Positions 24,666-35,494 of a DNA stretch of 64,000 bases are shown here, in pieces; position 1 is the stretch's first letter, and every line of letters begins with the position of its first letter. The DNA comes from Rhodoferax sp. (lineage in GTDB: Bacteria > Pseudomonadota > Gammaproteobacteria > Burkholderiales > Burkholderiaceae_C): NCBI RefSeq assembly GCF_018780565.1, contig NZ_JADMJN010000003.1, positions 124,001 to 188,000 of the forward strand, written 5' to 3'. The position numbers and the translations under genes are program-made. The notes beneath the pieces were generated by a model that did not search any database, was not told the origin of the DNA, and saw only the letters and a program-made list of their open reading frames with translations.

Positions 24666-25790
24666 TCAGGCGGGGTAGATGGCACCAAGTATGCGGGCGC
24701 CTCGGGCGCCCGTTACTTTTTCAAGGCTTGATGTCTCGCGTCGCGTGGTTTGGCGGGCCAGCCATGCAAATGCAGCGGCCTCAACCTGCAAGGGCGGCAA
24801 ACCATAAGCTTCTGATGAGCAGACTTGCATCGAAGGCAGAAGCGCCTGCAGTCGCTGCATCAAATAGCCATTGAAGGCACCTCCGCCACAAACAATCAGT
24901 TCTTTGCTGGCCAGGGCGTAGCGTTGGATGCTTTGGGCGCATGCGCTGGCTGTCAACTCCGTCAGAGTGGCCTGAACGTCGGCCGGCGCAAGGTGAGCAA
25001 AAGGTCCAAGCCTGTCTGCAAGCCAGTCCGGATTGAACAAGTCTCGCCCCGTGCTTTTGGGTGCTGGTTGATTGAAGTAGGGTTCGCTGAGAAGCGCCTG
25101 CAGCAATCCTTCATGAATCTTTCCGGTGGCAGCCCAGTCACCGTTGGTGTCATAGGACCGCTTGAGATGGCGTTGGCACCAGGCGTCCATCAGGGCATTG
25201 CCCGGACCGCAGTCAAAGCCAAGCACGTCGTTCATTGACCCGGATCCCAGCACCGTGAGGTTTGAGATACCGCCGACATTGAGCGTTGCGATGGTTTCTC
25301 CGGGCCTGCCAAAGACCGACTGGTGGAACGCTGGCACCAGTGGCGCCCCCTGTCCGCCGGCCGCAACATCGCGGCTGCGAAAATCAGCCACGATGTCAAT
25401 GGCGGTCAGTTCGGCCAGCAAAGCAGGACTGTTCAGCTGCAGGGTGTAACCGGTGCCGTCGAATGCCTGTGGGCGGTGACGCACCGTCTGTCCATGGGCG
25501 CCGATGGCCGTCACGGCGTTGCTACCCAGTTTGGATTGCTCCAGCAGTCTGGCCACGACTTGGGCATATACGCGCACCAGTGCGTTCGACGCTAGAGCGG
25601 CGCGATGCAGTTCATTGGTGCCGGGACTGTTGAGGGCCAGCAGTTCCTGGCGCAAATCATCAGAAAATGGCGCACCGGCGTAAGCCATGACCGCCAGAGG
25701 TGCTTTGGAAAAATCAACCAGAACGCCATCTACCCCATCCAGCGAGGTGCCAGACATCAGGCCAATGAAGAGCTCGGACACGCCAGACAT
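24666..25790 (-). CDS. anmK: Anhydro-N-acetylmuramic acid kinase
   Basis: 374 residues with the AnmK signature GLMSGTSLDGVDG near the N-terminus, GAHGQTVRHRP, GFDCGPGNALMD and a C-terminal CGGGAFNGYLM motif. It phosphorylates and opens 1,6-anhydro-MurNAc released during peptidoglycan turnover, in the cytoplasm. It is 22 bases downstream of an M23 murein hydrolase gene on the same strand, a cell-wall turnover pairing. Confidence 0.95.
   Translation of the reverse strand: MSGVSELFIGLMSGTSLDGVDGVLVDFSKAPLAVMAYAGAPFSDDLRQELLALNSPGTNELHRAALASNALVRVYAQVVARLLEQSKLGSNAVTAIGAHGQTVRHRPQAFDGTGYTLQLNSPALLAELTAIDIVADFRSRDVAAGGQGAPLVPAFHQSVFGRPGETIATLNVGGISNLTVLGSGSMNDVLGFDCGPGNALMDAWCQRHLKRSYDTNGDWAATGKIHEGLLQALLSEPYFNQPAPKSTGRDLFNPDWLADRLGPFAHLAPADVQATLTELTASACAQSIQRYALASKELIVCGGGAFNGYLMQRLQALLPSMQVCSSEAYGLPPLQVEAAAFAWLARQTTRRETSSLEKVTGARGARILGAIYPA
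24695..24711 (+). terminator. Probable erpA terminator inside anmK
   Basis: GGGCGCC-TCG-GGCGCCC forms a 7-bp GC stem followed in the rightward direction by GTTACTTTTTC. It lies 55 bases past the erpA stop, within the 3' end of the opposite-strand anmK gene. Confidence 0.5.
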
Positions 25791-25812
25791 GTCGTCTCAC
25801 TGGCCTGTTGGC

Positions 25813-27213
25813 TTACTGGGCGGTGCTTTGCTGCATGGATGCAGCCGCCGAGAACGCAATCCTGGTGGTCGCGGCGACCCGGTCAAACATCGGCCTGGAG
25901 GCCGTGCTCACCGGTACGGCTTCACTTTGCCGCGCAATCGTCAAGGGGTCGTGGTGTTGCCCATTGACACGGAATTCAAAATGCAGATGTGGACCGGTTG
26001 CCCAGCCCGTGGAGCCGACTGCCCCGATGTTCTGGCTTTGGCTCACGGTCTGGCCTTTGCGCACATTGATGCGGCTCAAGTGCGCGTACACGGTGGTGTG
26101 GTGGTTACGGTGGCTCACAAAAACCACGTTGCCGAATCCATTCTGGACCCCCGCAAATTCGACCACGCCATCACCGATGCTTCGTACCGGGGTACCGGTT
26201 GGCGCAGCGTAATCGACGCCCAGATGAGCCCGCCAGGTTTGCAGAATGGGGTGAAAGCGCATCTTGAAGCCGCTGCTGACCCGGGAGAATTCCATGGGCG
26301 AAGCCAGGTAGGCCCGACGAAGGCTCTGGCCGTCCAGTGTGTAGTAACCGCCTTTGCTGCGAGCGTCAGTGGCACGCGCGCCCTCGGCTGGCTGGGCGCC
26401 GCCCGCGACCGGTTCCTGGAACCACATGGCCTGAAAGGTCTTGCCGCTGTTGACAAATTCTGCGCTCAATACCCGTCCGGCACGAAGCGGTTCACCATCA
26501 CCTTCCAACGTTTCATAGACGACAGAAAAACGGTCGCCCTTGCGCAGAGCCCGGTGGAAATCGATGTCGCTGGAAAAGATCTCTGCCACCTGAATGGCGA
26601 TCGCGTCCGGAATCTTGGCGTCGTCAGTGGCTGCGAACAGGGAGGTCTGTATGGTGCCGCCGGCCAACCGGGTGGAGGCTGTCAAGGGTGCAGACTCGAC
26701 TCGCGACTGAAAGCCCTGCGGGGTTTTCTCAACGACGAGTCGCTTGAAGTTGCCATCGTCTTCGGGGCTCCAACGGGCGCTGAGTTTGAGAAGGCTGTTG
26801 TTGTCACTGGTCTCTGCCGTCACGCTGCGCCCGCCTCGACCCAGCAGGACCTGACGGATCGTTGCATCGGAGCGCATGAAGGCTGCTCCCGCAGGATCGT
26901 CCACGCCCATGCGCTTGAGCAGGCTGTCTGCCGTGTCGCTGGAGCGGGTGATTTCGGAGCGGTAAAGCGTGAATGCTGGCTTGTCCAGCGCATCGCCTGC
27001 GAGGTTCAGCGGCAGTGCCTGCACCGACTCCAGCACTTCGCGTACGGTCAAGTCCGAGGGATCTGGCGCAAACGAGGCCACCGCAAATGACCCACCGCCG
27101 CCGCCCAACAGCAAAGCTGCAACGACAGCTGATACACGTTTGGGATGTTTTTTGGTGACCCGGCTTGCAAAGGCTACAAAAGAAGTTCCAGCGGTAACGA
27201 GGCCATTGATCAA
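25813..27213 (-). CDS. M23 family murein endopeptidase, membrane-anchored
   Basis: 466 residues. A single N-terminal transmembrane segment (about 28-50, VVAALLLGGGGGSFAVASF) anchors a periplasmic protein. An intermediate domain (about 90-300) resembles the regulatory parts of MepM-type enzymes. The C-terminal LytM/M23 domain carries HLGVDYAAPTGTPV, HTTVYAHLS and GPHLHFEFR, which hold the zinc ligands. It cleaves peptidoglycan cross-links. The start is uncertain: the only upstream initiator before an in-frame stop is TTG at 27213, with a weak GGA upstream. It is divergent from tyrS and probably cotranscribed with anmK. Confidence 0.9.
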   Translation of the reverse strand: MINGLVTAGTSFVAFASRVTKKHPKRVSAVVAALLLGGGGGSFAVASFAPDPSDLTVREVLESVQALPLNLAGDALDKPAFTLYRSEITRSSDTADSLLKRMGVDDPAGAAFMRSDATIRQVLLGRGGRSVTAETSDNNSLLKLSARWSPEDDGNFKRLVVEKTPQGFQSRVESAPLTASTRLAGGTIQTSLFAATDDAKIPDAIAIQVAEIFSSDIDFHRALRKGDRFSVVYETLEGDGEPLRAGRVLSAEFVNSGKTFQAMWFQEPVAGGAQPAEGARATDARSKGGYYTLDGQSLRRAYLASPMEFSRVSSGFKMRFHPILQTWRAHLGVDYAAPTGTPVRSIGDGVVEFAGVQNGFGNVVFVSHRNHHTTVYAHLSRINVRKGQTVSQSQNIGAVGSTGWATGPHLHFEFRVNGQHHDPLTIARQSEAVPVSTASRPMFDRVAATTRIAFSAAASMQQSTAQ

Positions 27214-27353
27214 AAGAAGGATTCCAACTTAGAGTTATGAGGTGCGCAGGGACCGGATACAGGAGTGACTGAGACGAAGCCACTTAAAATCCAGCGAAAA
27301 GGCGGAGCCCGAGTATAACTTCGTCGAACTCCGTCGCATCGAGAAAAACCCTT

Positions 27354-28598
27354 ATGAATCAAGCCTTGGCTCCTAAATTTCCTGTAACAGACCGTGTCCG
27401 GGAGGCACTGGCGGTATCCCTTCGTGGTTGCGAGGAGCTGATTCCCCAGGAAGACTGGGTCAAGAAGCTGGCCCGTTCGGAGGCGACCGGAGTTCCCCTG
27501 CGCATCAAACTGGGGTTGGACCCGACAGCGCCGGACATCCATATTGGCCACACGGTGGTGCTCAACAAGATGCGGCAGTTGCAGGATCTGGGGCACACCG
27601 TCATTTTCCTGATTGGTGATTTCACCACTCTGATAGGTGACCCGTCGGGGCGCAACACCACCCGTCCACCGCTGACCCGCGAGCAGATCGAAATCAATGC
27701 GCAGACCTATTACCGGCAGGCCTCCATGGTGCTGGACGCCACAAGAACGGAAATTCGCTACAACAGCGAATGGGGTGACACGCTGGGCTCGCGCGGCATG
27801 ATCGAGCTGGCCGCGCGCTATACCGTGGCGCGCATGATGGAGCGCAACGATTTTCATGACCGCTTCAAGGCCGGCACGCCGATCAGCGTGCATGAGTTCC
27901 TGTACCCGCTCATGCAGGGCTATGACAGTGTGGCGCTCAAAAGCGATCTGGAGCTGGGCGGAACGGATCAGAAATTCAACTTGTTAGTGGGTCGTCACTT
28001 GCAGGCGGAATACGGACAGGAGCCGCAGTGTATTTTGACCATGCCCTTGCTCGAAGGATTGGACGGCGTTGAAAAAATGTCGAAAAGCAAGAACAACTAC
28101 ATCGGTATCTCGGAAGACGCCAACACCATGTTTGCCAAGGTGCTGAGCATCTCGGACGTCTTGATGTGGCGCTGGTACACGCTGTTGAGCTTCAAGAGCG
28201 AAGCCGAGATCGCCGCGCTCAAGGCTGAAGTGGATGCTGGCCGCAATCCCAAAGATGCCAAAGTGGCGCTGGCCAAGGAGATCACTGCAAGGTTTCACTC
28301 GGCGGCCGCGGCGGATGCGGCCGAGCAGGACTTTGTCAACCGGAGCAAGGGGGGGGTGCCTGAGGATATCCCTGACGTATCGCTGCCCCTGGCTGACGGC
28401 GGTGCCCCGCTGGGTATCGGTGCCCTGTTGAAGATGGCCGGGCTGGCCGCCTCCAGCGGTGAGGGCAATCGCCTGATTGACGGCGGCGGCGTACGGGTGG
28501 ATTCCGGCGTGGTCAGCGACAAAGGCCTCAAGCTGGGGGCTGGGACCTATGTGGTGCAGGTGGGTAAACGCAAGTTTGCCCGGGTTACGGTGGCCTGA
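27354..28598 (+). CDS. tyrS: Tyrosyl-tRNA synthetase
   Basis: 414-residue class I aminoacyl-tRNA synthetase. The HIGH motif is at 63-66 (DIHIGHTV), the KMSKS loop reads EKMSKSKNN, and a C-terminal S4-type RNA-binding domain begins near SSGEGNRLIDGG. It charges tRNA-Tyr. It is divergent from the M23 gene across 140 bases; no clear promoter boxes were seen there. Confidence 0.96.
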   Translation: MNQALAPKFPVTDRVREALAVSLRGCEELIPQEDWVKKLARSEATGVPLRIKLGLDPTAPDIHIGHTVVLNKMRQLQDLGHTVIFLIGDFTTLIGDPSGRNTTRPPLTREQIEINAQTYYRQASMVLDATRTEIRYNSEWGDTLGSRGMIELAARYTVARMMERNDFHDRFKAGTPISVHEFLYPLMQGYDSVALKSDLELGGTDQKFNLLVGRHLQAEYGQEPQCILTMPLLEGLDGVEKMSKSKNNYIGISEDANTMFAKVLSISDVLMWRWYTLLSFKSEAEIAALKAEVDAGRNPKDAKVALAKEITARFHSAAAADAAEQDFVNRSKGGVPEDIPDVSLPLADGGAPLGIGALLKMAGLAASSGEGNRLIDGGGVRVDSGVVSDKGLKLGAGTYVVQVGKRKFARVTVA

Positions 28599-28620
28599 GA
28601 CCGAGGGATCGTCGATAGCC

Positions 28621-29580
28621 TTACGGCGCCAGTTCGGCGCCACAGGCTTGGTGCCGCCCCTGGCCCTTGGCTTGGTACAACTGCGCATCGGCCAGACTCA
28701 ACAAGGTTTCGGCGGAACCTGCGCCATCCACGCTTCGGCCTGCCACGCCCAAGCTGACGGTCACACAAGGCGCTACGCTTGAATCGGTGTGTTCAATCGT
28801 TTGTTCAAAGATGTTCTGGTCGATTTGCTGTGCAACCTGCATGGCGCCAGCCAGATCCGTGTCGGGTAACAGGCAGACGAATTCTTCGCCGCCGTAGCGG
28901 GCCACTTGGTCGCCCGGACGTTTCAGGCTGGCTTTGATCGTGCTTGCCACGCGGTGCAGGCAATCATCCCCGGCCTGATGGCCGTAGCGATCGTTATAGC
29001 GCTTGAAGAAGTCCACATCCAGCAGGATCACACTCAGTGCCTTGTTGTTGCGCACCGCACGTCCCCATTCGGTGCCCAGTTGTTCATCAAAGTAGCGCCG
29101 GTTGTGTACTCCGGTCAGGCCGTCGATATAGACCCAGCTGCGCAACAGGTCGGATTGCGCTTTGAGTGTCAAATGGGTTTTGACCCGCGCACGAACGATC
29201 TTGGGGCTGATGGGTTTGGAGATGAAGTCCACGGCGCCAGCGTCCAGCCCACGCTCCTCGGATGCTTCATCGTTGTGCGCCGTAACGAAAATCACCGGGA
29301 TGTCGCAGGTGGCGGGGTCGGCCCGGAGTCGCTGGCAGACCTCATAGCCGTCCATGCCCGGCATCACCACATCCAGCAGCACCAGATCGGGTTGTTTGCT
29401 CGCGCACAGGGCCAGTGCCTGCTCACCACTGGTTGCCATGAACACCTGGTGGTCCGCAGCAAAGGCTTGGTAAAGTACCTGAATGTTGATTGGCTGGTCA
29501 TCCACGATCAACAGTTTGGGCTTGGCCTGGCCCGAAAGTTCGGCCATCAATTCCATGGCAAGCGGCGCCGGTGTGTTCAT
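28621..29580 (-). CDS. Response regulator diguanylate cyclase (REC-GGDEF)
   Basis: 319 residues. It has a receiver domain (about 20-140, LLIVDDQPINIQVL, phosphoacceptor in VLLDVVMPGMDG) and a GGDEF domain with the intact active site RYGGEEF. An inhibitory-site RxxD (RPGD) sits five residues before GGEEF, so feedback by c-di-GMP is expected. It makes c-di-GMP from GTP. The ATG at 29580 overlaps the stop of the hybrid kinase (ATGA), which makes it the likely phosphotransfer output of that kinase. Confidence 0.94.
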   Translation of the reverse strand: MNTPAPLAMELMAELSGQAKPKLLIVDDQPINIQVLYQAFAADHQVFMATSGEQALALCASKQPDLVLLDVVMPGMDGYEVCQRLRADPATCDIPVIFVTAHNDEASEERGLDAGAVDFISKPISPKIVRARVKTHLTLKAQSDLLRSWVYIDGLTGVHNRRYFDEQLGTEWGRAVRNNKALSVILLDVDFFKRYNDRYGHQAGDDCLHRVASTIKASLKRPGDQVARYGGEEFVCLLPDTDLAGAMQVAQQIDQNIFEQTIEHTDSSVAPCVTVSLGVAGRSVDGAGSAETLLSLADAQLYQAKGQGRHQACGAELAP

Positions 29581-32500
29581 GCGGTCTGGCTTTCGATCAG
29601 CGCGCTGCAAACACGCAGGGCACGCTCGAAGTCTAGCGCACCTATCGCCTCATGGAGAGGTGCCAGCTCGCAACCCAGGGTGGCACCAAACCGCTGCTGC
29701 AATTGAGCCATGGACTCCATGGCCACCATGTCTGAATCCTGCAACTGGACGGCCAACGCCCGCAACGAAGCAAGCAGTGCTGCGCTGTCGTGAGTCGGGA
29801 CAATGGATTCTCCCAAGGCGCAGGCCGACGGCATTGTTGCGGTTTCAATGGCCTGCCAAAGCCCGGTCAAGCCTGGGCGGGCCAATGCCATGGCGGTACA
29901 CAGTGCCTCGGTGATGCTGGCCAGGTGAGACGGCCCGGGATGGGCAGACAGGTCTTTCTCCCCTTGGGCCGCAACCGCCGCCAGGGCCGTGGCGCCGAGC
30001 GTGGCCGCCACCCCTTTGAGCGTGTGTGCCAGGCGCGACGCTGCGTCTGTTTCGACCTGTTTGGCATGCGCCTGAAACCGGGCGGGCATGGCCTCCAGGT
30101 CGAGCACAAAGGCACCCAGCATCTGCCGGTAGAGGTCTTGTTTGCCGCCGATGCGACGCAAGGCGGCGGCAATGTCCACGCCGGCTGTGACGGCGGCGTT
30201 TGTGACGGCCGCGGGCAATACCCAATCCACGGCGGCGGACACCTCCGGCGCCGCGTCGCGGCCGCTTTGCTGACGCAGCACCCGCACCAAATGGTTTAGG
30301 TCAAAGGGCTTGCCCACATGGTCGTTCATTCCGGCTGCCAGACAGGCTTCGCGATCAGATGCCATTGCATTGGCTGTCATCGCCACAATCGGCAGGGTCA
30401 GCAAGCCCAATTCCTTGCGGATGGTACGCGCGGCGGTAAGCCCATCCATGACGGGCATCTGCAGGTCCATCAGCACCACATCAAAGGGCGGCTGGGCAGT
30501 GGCAACTGCCGCCACGCCTTCCTGCCCATGATTGGCAATTTGCACCACGGCGCCTTCGTTTTCAAGCAGTTCAAGCGCCACTTGCTGGTTGATGATGTTG
30601 TCTTCCACCACCAGCAGACGCATTCCGGCCAGCCGCTGGCCACCGATCTGTGCTGTTTCCACAGAGGGGTGTGGCAGATCATGATCTGAGCGCGCGTCCA
30701 TCACCGCGTCAAACAGCATGGAGGCGGTGACGGGCTTCACCAGAAAGCCGTCCAGCAAGGCTTGGTCGGCTGCGCTGCGTTGCGAGAGTGTTTCCCGGCC
30801 ATGGGCCGTCACCATGACGAGAACCGGCGCCACATCGGTCAGATTCAGATTTCGAATGCGCTCGCAAGTCTGCCAGCCGTCCATCCCGGGCATTTGCCAG
30901 TCGACAAACATGGCCTGGTAACTCGTACCTTCTGCGACCCGGGTCTGAAGCAGTTCCAGCGCGGCTTCGCCACTGTCAGCAAGGTCAACGGCCCAGCCCA
31001 GGGACTGGCCCATGCGCTGCAGCACTTCGCGCGCCATCAGGTTGTCATCTACGACAAGCGTGCGCCATGTCTGCTTGGGCCGGGCAGCTGCAGGCGACGG
31101 CTGTGAACTTGCCTCCTCGGCGTCGGCGCTTGCCAGCGGCAACGTGATGCTGAAATGGAAGAAGCTGCCCTGGCCCAGCGCGCTCTCCAGTTGCAGTTGG
31201 CCGCCCATCAGCGCCACAAAACGCTGACTGATGGCCACGCCCAGGCCGGTGCCGCCGAAGCGCCGCGTGGTGGACGCCTCGGCCTGCGTGAAGCCGCTGA
31301 AAATGCGCGCCTGATTTTCCGGTGCGATGCCAATACCGGAATCGCGTACGCCGATTTTCATCGTGACAAGTGAGTCGTCCTGCTGCACCACCGCGATGGA
31401 CAGGATCACTTCACCTTCGGCTGTGAATTTGATGGCGTTGCTGCTCAGATTGATGAGAACCTGTTGCAGGCGCATCGCGTCGCCCACCAGGTAGCGCGGC
31501 AGCGCAGGGTCGATGTCGAACAGCACTTCCACCGGCTTGGCCCCCACGCTGGTCGACAGAATCACCGACAGATCGCGCAAGAGCTGATCGACATGAAACG
31601 GGTAGGGGTCCAGCGTCATCTTGCCGGCCTCGATCTTGGAGAAGTCGAGTATTTCGTTGAGCAACCCGAGCAGGGAGCGTGCCGCACTGTCGCTTTTGAC
31701 GGCATAGTCGGCCTGGCGCGGCGTGAGCTCGGTCTTGCGCAGGAGCGTGAGCATGCCCAGGATGGCATTCATGGGGGTGCGCAACTCGTGGCTCATGTTG
31801 GCCAGAAACTGGCTCTTGGCGCGCGAGGCTTCCTGCGCCGCTTCGGTGGCCTGAATCAGTTCGGTAATGTCAATACGGAAACCCACAATGTGGCCATCGG
31901 GCAGCTTGCGCTCGACGATGCGCAGGGTGCGTCCGTTGTCATGCCTTTGGATGAGGGTGCTGTTACTCGCGCGGTGAGCGGCTACACGCTCGTCTACCCA
32001 TTCGTCCACACGCCCTATGGCGTCAAGGTACTGGCCGTTTTCGGCACCGGTGCGTATGAGGGTTTCGAAACTGACGCCCGGTACCATCAAGTGTGCAACG
32101 GTCTCGTAGATCTCCCGGTATTTTTCATTGCAGTAGACCAGCCTGTCATCCGGATCAAAAAGAACAAAGGCTTCATCCAGCGCACCAATCGCGCCGCGCA
32201 GCAGTTCGGCACTGCGTTTCACCTCCGCATCGGCGAGCTTGCGTTCGGTGATGTCCATGAGGGTGCCCGCCATCCAGCGCGGATGGCCGTCGTCGCTACG
32301 GCTGAAGAGTTTGCCCCGGTTCAGCGCCCAGACCCAGCGGCCGTCCTTGTGGCGCAGCCGCAATTCGCAGTCATAGGCGGGTACCAGTCCGTCTACATGC
32401 TGATTGAGCAGCTTCACCGATTGGTTCAGGTCGTCTGGATGGATGAAGCTGCTCCAGGCCTTGATGTTGGTGACGCCCACTTCTTCAGAGGTGTAGCCGA

Positions 32501-34484
32501 TGATTTGGGCCCAACGCTCATTGATCTGGACATCGCCGGTTTCGACATTCCACTCCCAGGTTCCGACATTGGTGCCCTCGATGATGTTGCCCAGCCGCTG
32601 GCGCTCGCGCGTTAACTCTCGTGTGGCGGTCTTGCTGGCTGTGATGTCGGTGCGGATCGAAATGTATTTGTCCACCTTGCCATCGTCGCCAATGAAGGGT
32701 GCGATGAAGGTGTCTACCCAGTACAGGGAGCCATCTTTGGCCCGGTTGCATACTTCGCCACGCCAGGGTTTGCCAGCTTCAATGGTGTGCCACATGGCCA
32801 CCCAGAAGCTGTCGGTCTGCTTGCCTGAATTGATGATGCGGTGGTTTCGCCCCAGCAGTTCCGCGCGGCTGTAGCCGCTGATGGCGCAGAAGGCATCGTT
32901 GACTTCGGTGATGCGCCCCGCGCGGTCGGCCACCGAGACAATGGCGTGCATGTTGAGCGTACTGAGCAGTGCGTCGTTGTCACGCAAGGCGGCTTCCAGC
33001 CGCTCCTGGGCCATGCGCCTGTCTGTTACATCGGTGCCGATTTCCATGAAGCCGACGAGCTGTCCCTGAGCGTCACGTTGCGGCTGGATTTCGATGTTGA
33101 GCCAGCGTTCCTGACCGTCTTTGGTGAGCAGCAGAAGCTCGAATCGACCCCCTTCGCCAGCGCGGGCCACCTTAGCCATCATGCGCATCACCGCAGCGTC
33201 GGACTTCCCGCTACCCAGCAAATCAATCGGCGTCCTGCCCAGAGCTTCCTGGGGGGCATAGCCCGTGACGCGTGTGAAGGCTTCGTTCACCCAGGTGATC
33301 TGCGAATTCGTGTCGGCAATCAGAACCACATTGGTGGTGTTTTTCACCACTTGGGCCAGTCGGTCCAGATCGCTGGTCATGCCCCGTGCCATGGTTTCGG
33401 CACGACGGCGCCCCGTGGCTTGCTGGTGCATCAGCAAGGCAAGCAGGGCGCTGAGCAGGGTGCCAGCGCCAGATACCAGCCAGGGCAAAGACTGTGTGAG
33501 CCTGGATTCGAAGGCCGGGGTACTGCTGATTTGCAGCGTCATGTGCCGTCCGGGAAGCGAGATCTGCCGGGTGATGCGAAAGCGGCGATTCTTTATCGAA
33601 ACCTCGCTGTTGGGCAAGCCACCGAGATGGTTGTCGGCATCAAAAACAATGGCCTCGTCAGGCGTACCTTGTGGGGCATCGAACAACTCGAAGTCCGCAC
33701 CGCCCGCCACCACCTCGGGTACTTTGTCCAGCAATTCGGCAATCACGATCGGGGCGTAGAGCAAGCCCACCAGCGCAGCCCGGCGCTCGGCTGGTGTAGA
33801 GGGATGAGTGCCGATGGCGTAGACCGGCACAAACAGCAACACGCCAGGTGTGCGGCGGTTGTCCTGCACCAGGGTGATGGCCGCCGTGATGGCCGGCTGG
33901 CCGGTGTCCACGGCGAGTTGCGCCGCAGCCCGTCGACGTGGCTCGGAGCCCACATCCAGACCTTGCGCGCCGATGTTGTGCGCCGCAGGCTCGATGAGCT
34001 TGATGACGAAGAGGTCATCGTGGGTTTTGTCTTCCAGCTGGCGGATGGCGAACTGGGGAGCATCATCGGCTCGCTCTGAGGCGACGAAGGCTTCCAGGTC
34101 CTTGCGCATGACATGTTGGATGAAGCCGAAACCCCGCACACCGGGGAAATCCTGGAGCAGGTCGCGTGCGGCGATCGCATCGCGGAACTCCCTGCGGACC
34201 ACCCGGTCGTCCACCGAGTACATGCTTCTGATGCCTTTCAGACCGTAAACCGTGACGCCAAAACGGCGGGCTACTTCACGGGAGATACGGGCGGCAATGC
34301 TGTCAAATTCGGATTGAGCCAGCGCCTGGTTTTGTCGCTGCACCCAGACACCAATGCCTGCGGACAGGCTCAGGCCAATCAGGAACACCGCTCCTGCCAG
34401 GATTTTGTCGGAGCGAGTGAATCGCCCATGCCAGAACATCATGATGAGGTCCGTCTTCTGTTCTTCAGGCGAATACGGTACCAT
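29577..34484 (-). CDS. CHASE-PAS hybrid histidine kinase with two receivers and HPt
   Basis: 1635 residues, all phosphorelay modules in one chain. In order: transmembrane segment (about 30-50), periplasmic CHASE sensor (about 70-300), second transmembrane segment (about 335-352), four PAS domains (about 370-890), HisKA with His899 ([11 protein letters not shown]), HATPase (about 1000-1120), receiver 1 ([14 protein letters not shown]), receiver 2 ([13 protein letters not shown]) and an HPt domain with His1487 ([10 protein letters not shown]). The ligand is unknown. A later start near 34442 (MMFWHG) is possible. The overlap with the diguanylate cyclase gene indicates a signal-to-c-di-GMP pathway. 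Confidence 0.93.
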   Translation of the reverse strand: MVPYSPEEQKTDLIMMFWHGRFTRSDKILAGAVFLIGLSLSAGIGVWVQRQNQALAQSEFDSIAARISREVARRFGVTVYGLKGIRSMYSVDDRVVRREFRDAIAARDLLQDFPGVRGFGFIQHVMRKDLEAFVASERADDAPQFAIRQLEDKTHDDLFVIKLIEPAAHNIGAQGLDVGSEPRRRAAAQLAVDTGQPAITAAITLVQDNRRTPGVLLFVPVYAIGTHPSTPAERRAALVGLLYAPIVIAELLDKVPEVVAGGADFELFDAPQGTPDEAIVFDADNHLGGLPNSEVSIKNRRFRITRQISLPGRHMTLQISSTPAFESRLTQSLPWLVSGAGTLLSALLALLMHQQATGRRRAETMARGMTSDLDRLAQVVKNTTNVVLIADTNSQITWVNEAFTRVTGYAPQEALGRTPIDLLGSGKSDAAVMRMMAKVARAGEGGRFELLLLTKDGQERWLNIEIQPQRDAQGQLVGFMEIGTDVTDRRMAQERLEAALRDNDALLSTLNMHAIVSVADRAGRITEVNDAFCAISGYSRAELLGRNHRIINSGKQTDSFWVAMWHTIEAGKPWRGEVCNRAKDGSLYWVDTFIAPFIGDDGKVDKYISIRTDITASKTATRELTRERQRLGNIIEGTNVGTWEWNVETGDVQINERWAQIIGYTSEEVGVTNIKAWSSFIHPDDLNQSVKLLNQHVDGLVPAYDCELRLRHKDGRWVWALNRGKLFSRSDDGHPRWMAGTLMDITERKLADAEVKRSAELLRGAIGALDEAFVLFDPDDRLVYCNEKYREIYETVAHLMVPGVSFETLIRTGAENGQYLDAIGRVDEWVDERVAAHRASNSTLIQRHDNGRTLRIVERKLPDGHIVGFRIDITELIQATEAAQEASRAKSQFLANMSHELRTPMNAILGMLTLLRKTELTPRQADYAVKSDSAARSLLGLLNEILDFSKIEAGKMTLDPYPFHVDQLLRDLSVILSTSVGAKPVEVLFDIDPALPRYLVGDAMRLQQVLINLSSNAIKFTAEGEVILSIAVVQQDDSLVTMKIGVRDSGIGIAPENQARIFSGFTQAEASTTRRFGGTGLGVAISQRFVALMGGQLQLESALGQGSFFHFSITLPLASADAEEASSQPSPAAARPKQTWRTLVVDDNLMAREVLQRMGQSLGWAVDLADSGEAALELLQTRVAEGTSYQAMFVDWQMPGMDGWQTCERIRNLNLTDVAPVLVMVTAHGRETLSQRSAADQALLDGFLVKPVTASMLFDAVMDARSDHDLPHPSVETAQIGGQRLAGMRLLVVEDNIINQQVALELLENEGAVVQIANHGQEGVAAVATAQPPFDVVLMDLQMPVMDGLTAARTIRKELGLLTLPIVAMTANAMASDREACLAAGMNDHVGKPFDLNHLVRVLRQQSGRDAAPEVSAAVDWVLPAAVTNAAVTAGVDIAAALRRIGGKQDLYRQMLGAFVLDLEAMPARFQAHAKQVETDAASRLAHTLKGVAATLGATALAAVAAQGEKDLSAHPGPSHLASITEALCTAMALARPGLTGLWQAIETATMPSACALGESIVPTHDSAALLASLRALAVQLQDSDMVAMESMAQLQQRFGATLGCELAPLHEAIGALDFERALRVCSALIESQTA

Positions 34485-34565
34485 GTTTTGAAATTCTCAA
34501 CGACGATTTTTTCCTCTCCTTATGCAATATTTTGTCTTTGTGTCCAAGCTGTTCCGGGGGCGTGC

Positions 34566-35048
34566 GTGATCGCCGTTTTGCAGCGAGTGAGCGAAGCGCG
34601 GGTGCGCATTGACGGCAAGGTGGTGGGGGAAATAGGCGCTGGACTGCTGGTGCTCTTGTGTGCCGAGCGGGGCGATGGTGAGGCCGAGAGCGATCGCTTG
34701 CTGGCCAAGATATTGAAGCTGCGCATCTTCAGCGATGACGCGGGCAAGATGAACCGAAGTGTTCAAGACCTCGATGGCCAGGGTCACTCAGGTGGCCTGC
34801 TGGTGGTGAGCCAGTTCACGCTGGCCGCCGATGCCACGGGTGGTAACCGGCCAAGCTTCACGGCCGCGGCGCCGCCTGACGAGGGACGCAGGCTGTACGA
34901 CTACTTTGTCGTCAAGGCGCGAGCCGCGCACGGTCTGGTGCAAACCGGGCAGTTTGGCGCTGACATGAAGGTGCAGTTGGTGAACGATGGGCCGGTGACG
35001 ATTCCCCTGCGCATCGCGCCGGCCAGAGGCTGTTTTTATGCCTCATAA
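34566..35048 (+). CDS. dtd: D-aminoacyl-tRNA deacylase
   Basis: 160 residues from a GTG start at 34566, which matches the family start ([12 protein letters not shown]). Motifs SQFTLAADA and NDGPVTI, the two DTD active-site signatures, are both present. It hydrolyses D-amino acids and glycine from mischarged tRNAs. A GGGGG stretch precedes the GTG. The end overlaps the convergent ybeY gene by 13 bases. Confidence 0.94.
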   Translation: MIAVLQRVSEARVRIDGKVVGEIGAGLLVLLCAERGDGEAESDRLLAKILKLRIFSDDAGKMNRSVQDLDGQGHSGGLLVVSQFTLAADATGGNRPSFTAAAPPDEGRRLYDYFVVKARAAHGLVQTGQFGADMKVQLVNDGPVTIPLRIAPARGCFYAS

Positions 35049-35491
35049 GGGCTTTTGAAGCCCAAGCCGGCCAGTATGTCGATCTCACGCGCCTCCATGG
35101 CCTGGGCGTCTTCCTCGCTGGTTTCGTGGTCCCAGCCCTGTGCGTGCAGCGTGCCATGCACCAGCAGATGGGCGTAGTGGGCCTGCAGGGTTTTGCCGTT
35201 TTCCCTGGCTTCGCGGGCGACGACAGGAGCACACAGCACCAGATCGGCGGTGATGACCGGTTCCTGCGTGTAGTCGAAAGTGAGCACGTTGGTGGCGTAG
35301 TCCTTGTGCCGGTAGTCGCGGTTCAGCGCCTGGCCTTCTTCGGCATCGACGATGCGTACGGTGATCTCGGCGTCGCTCTGCAGCGCATGGCGAATCCAGC
35401 GTGCTACCTTGTGGCGGGGCAGGGCGGCTCGGTGGCGGGCGGCGGCATCAAGCTTGCCGAATTGCAGTGACAGGGTGAGTTGTTTCAACAT
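35036..35491 (-). CDS. ybeY: Endoribonuclease YbeY
   Basis: 151 residues with the zinc motif [11 protein letters not shown] (HxxxHxxxxxH). It processes rRNA ends and takes part in ribosome quality control. It starts 3 bases after the phoH stop, the classic phoH-ybeY pair, and overlaps dtd tail to tail. Confidence 0.95.
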   Translation of the reverse strand: MLKQLTLSLQFGKLDAAARHRAALPRHKVARWIRHALQSDAEITVRIVDAEEGQALNRDYRHKDYATNVLTFDYTQEPVITADLVLCAPVVAREARENGKTLQAHYAHLLVHGTLHAQGWDHETSEEDAQAMEAREIDILAGLGFKSPYEA

Positions 35492-35494
35492 GAT

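Noticed and set aside
32841..34079. 412-codon frame opposite the hybrid kinase
   Set aside because: No recognisable motif; the opposite strand encodes clear CHASE and PAS domains.
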